Shown here: positions 6,301 to 6,626 of the stretch, piece by piece | Layout: each line of letters begins with the position of its first letter | Numbering within the stretch: position 1 is the first letter of the stretch | Assembly: GCA_025362115.1 (NCBI GenBank) | Contig: JANYIK010000006.1 | Location: 1 to 6,626, forward strand | Origin: Methylophilaceae bacterium | Lineage (GTDB): Bacteria; Pseudomonadota; Gammaproteobacteria; Burkholderiales; Methylophilaceae | Direction: 5' to 3' | DNA length: 6,626 bases | Notes under the pieces: generated by a model | The model's input: only the letters and a program-made list of their open reading frames with translations | Database searches by the model: none | What the model was told of the DNA's origin: nothing | Made by a program: the position numbers and the translations under genes

Positions 6301-6411
6301 CGTCATTCCGGGCTTGACCCGGAATCCATTCAGGCTTGAATATACTGGATTCCCGCTTTGCGAGCATCCACTTTGTGGATTGCCTGCTTAAACCACTACG
6401 CAGAAATGACG
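6301..6411. repeat. MITE-like/palindromic intergenic element with terminal inverted repeats
   Basis: The ends are CGTCATT (6301-6307) and AATGACG (6405-6411), a perfect 7-bp terminal inverted repeat. Inside are ATTCCGGG-CTTGA-CCCGGAAT (6305-6325, 8-bp stem), GGAATCCA (6321-6328) paired with TGGATTCC (6346-6353), and ATCCAC-TTT-GTGGAT (6366-6380). No coding capacity is seen. The left end, GTCATTCCGGGCTTGACCC followed by GGAATCC, is a motif I recall from intergenic repeats in many proteobacterial genomes. A non-autonomous miniature element is the best reading. It occupies most of the plsY-folB divergent region. Confidence 0.7.
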
Positions 6412-6420
6412 GCACAAAAT

Positions 6421-6425
6421 GAGGT
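6421..6425 (+). promoter_or_regulatory. folB ribosome binding site
   Basis: GAGGT lies 7 nt before the ATG at 6433, a well-placed Shine-Dalgarno that fixes the folB start. It lies 10 nt beyond the right end of the repeat element. Confidence 0.7.
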
Positions 6426-6432
6426 CGCTTTG

Positions 6433-6626
6433 ATGGACAAAATCTTCATACAAGAACTCAAGGTCGAAACCCACCTCGGCGTGCCGGAGTGGGAACGCAT
6501 GGTGGCACAAACTATCATCCTCGACATCGAGCTCGAAATGCCCAACAGCACGTCGTGCCAGACCGATGCCATCGCCGACACCTTGGACTACGGCCAAATC
6601 GTTGCCCGCATACGTGAAACGCTGGC
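6433..6626 (+). CDS. folB: Dihydroneopterin aldolase, 3' end cut by window edge
   Basis: FolB converts 7,8-dihydroneopterin to 6-hydroxymethyl-7,8-dihydropterin and glycolaldehyde in folate synthesis, in the cytoplasm as an oligomeric ring. Only the first 64 codons are present. The start MDKIFIQELKVETHLGVPEW matches the family (E. coli MDIVFIEQLSVITTIGVYDW). The expected active-site residues E21 (PEWER) and Y53 (TLDYGQI) are in place. The catalytic lysine expected near residue 98 lies beyond the edge. Start ATG 6433 is supported by GAGGT 7 nt upstream. It is divergent from plsY, as in E. coli. Its promoter must lie in or beyond the 111-bp repeat, because only 21 unique bases separate the repeat from the ATG. 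Confidence 0.92.
   Translation, partial: MDKIFIQELKVETHLGVPEWERMVAQTIILDIELEMPNSTSCQTDAIADTLDYGQIVARIRETL

Noticed and set aside
6301..6411. CRISPR array or toxin-antitoxin locus in the plsY-folB gap
   Set aside because: There are no regularly spaced direct repeats and no open frame. The structure is a set of inverted repeats.
6419..6433. Four-codon mini-ORF (ATG AGG TCG CTT TGA) overlapping the folB ATG
   Set aside because: It has no ribosome binding site of its own, and its second codon is part of the folB Shine-Dalgarno. It is more likely incidental than a leader peptide.
1..6626. tRNA or other RNA gene, prophage, or novel defence or biosynthetic system
   Set aside because: All coding space is taken by known core genes. 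The gaps are under 170 bp and hold promoters, a terminator and palindromic repeats, with no cloverleaf or riboswitch-like structure recognised.

Overview
The window holds a conserved proteobacterial housekeeping block. The minus strand carries rpsU - yqeY - dnaG - rpoD, a version of the macromolecular synthesis operon (ribosomal protein S21, primase, primary sigma factor) with a YqeY-family gene inserted. tsaD (tRNA t6A modification) runs divergently on the plus strand from rpsU. It is followed by plsY (phospholipid synthesis, minus) and folB (folate synthesis, plus). The same neighbours (folB, plsY, tsaD, rpsU, dnaG, rpoD) cluster in Escherichia coli. The protein sequences, especially S21 ending in QMLPPKLY and the RpoD N-terminus, suggest a betaproteobacterium, perhaps Nitrosomonadales. 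That placement rests on recalled family resemblance, not on a search.

Layout: 1-1856 rpoD, cut at its 3' end by the window edge. 1857-1912 is a short gap with a consensus -10 and a small hairpin. 1913-3682 is dnaG with a GTG start. 3683-3751 contains a strong minus-strand intrinsic terminator. 3752-4195 is yqeY, also with a GTG start. 4212-4424 is rpsU. 4425-4516 is the divergent promoter region. 4517-5536 is tsaD. 5537-5684 is a convergent gap filled by inverted repeats. 5685-6272 is plsY. 6273-6432 is a divergent gap that is mostly a 111-bp repeat-like element. 6433-6626 is the first 64 codons of folB. No gene-free stretch exceeds 300 bases.

How it works together: one promoter upstream of rpsU (TTGATT-17-TAGAAT) probably drives S21 and YqeY strongly. 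The terminator ahead of dnaG, plus a GTG start without a Shine-Dalgarno, should keep primase low. The TATAAT between dnaG and rpoD could let sigma-70 be made independently of primase. This is the logic known for the E. coli operon.

I found no new multi-gene system: every gene is a recognisable core gene. The points worth a second look are the two intergenic repeat elements, the regulatory signals inside the operon, and a small glycine/lysine/aspartate-rich insertion in DnaG.
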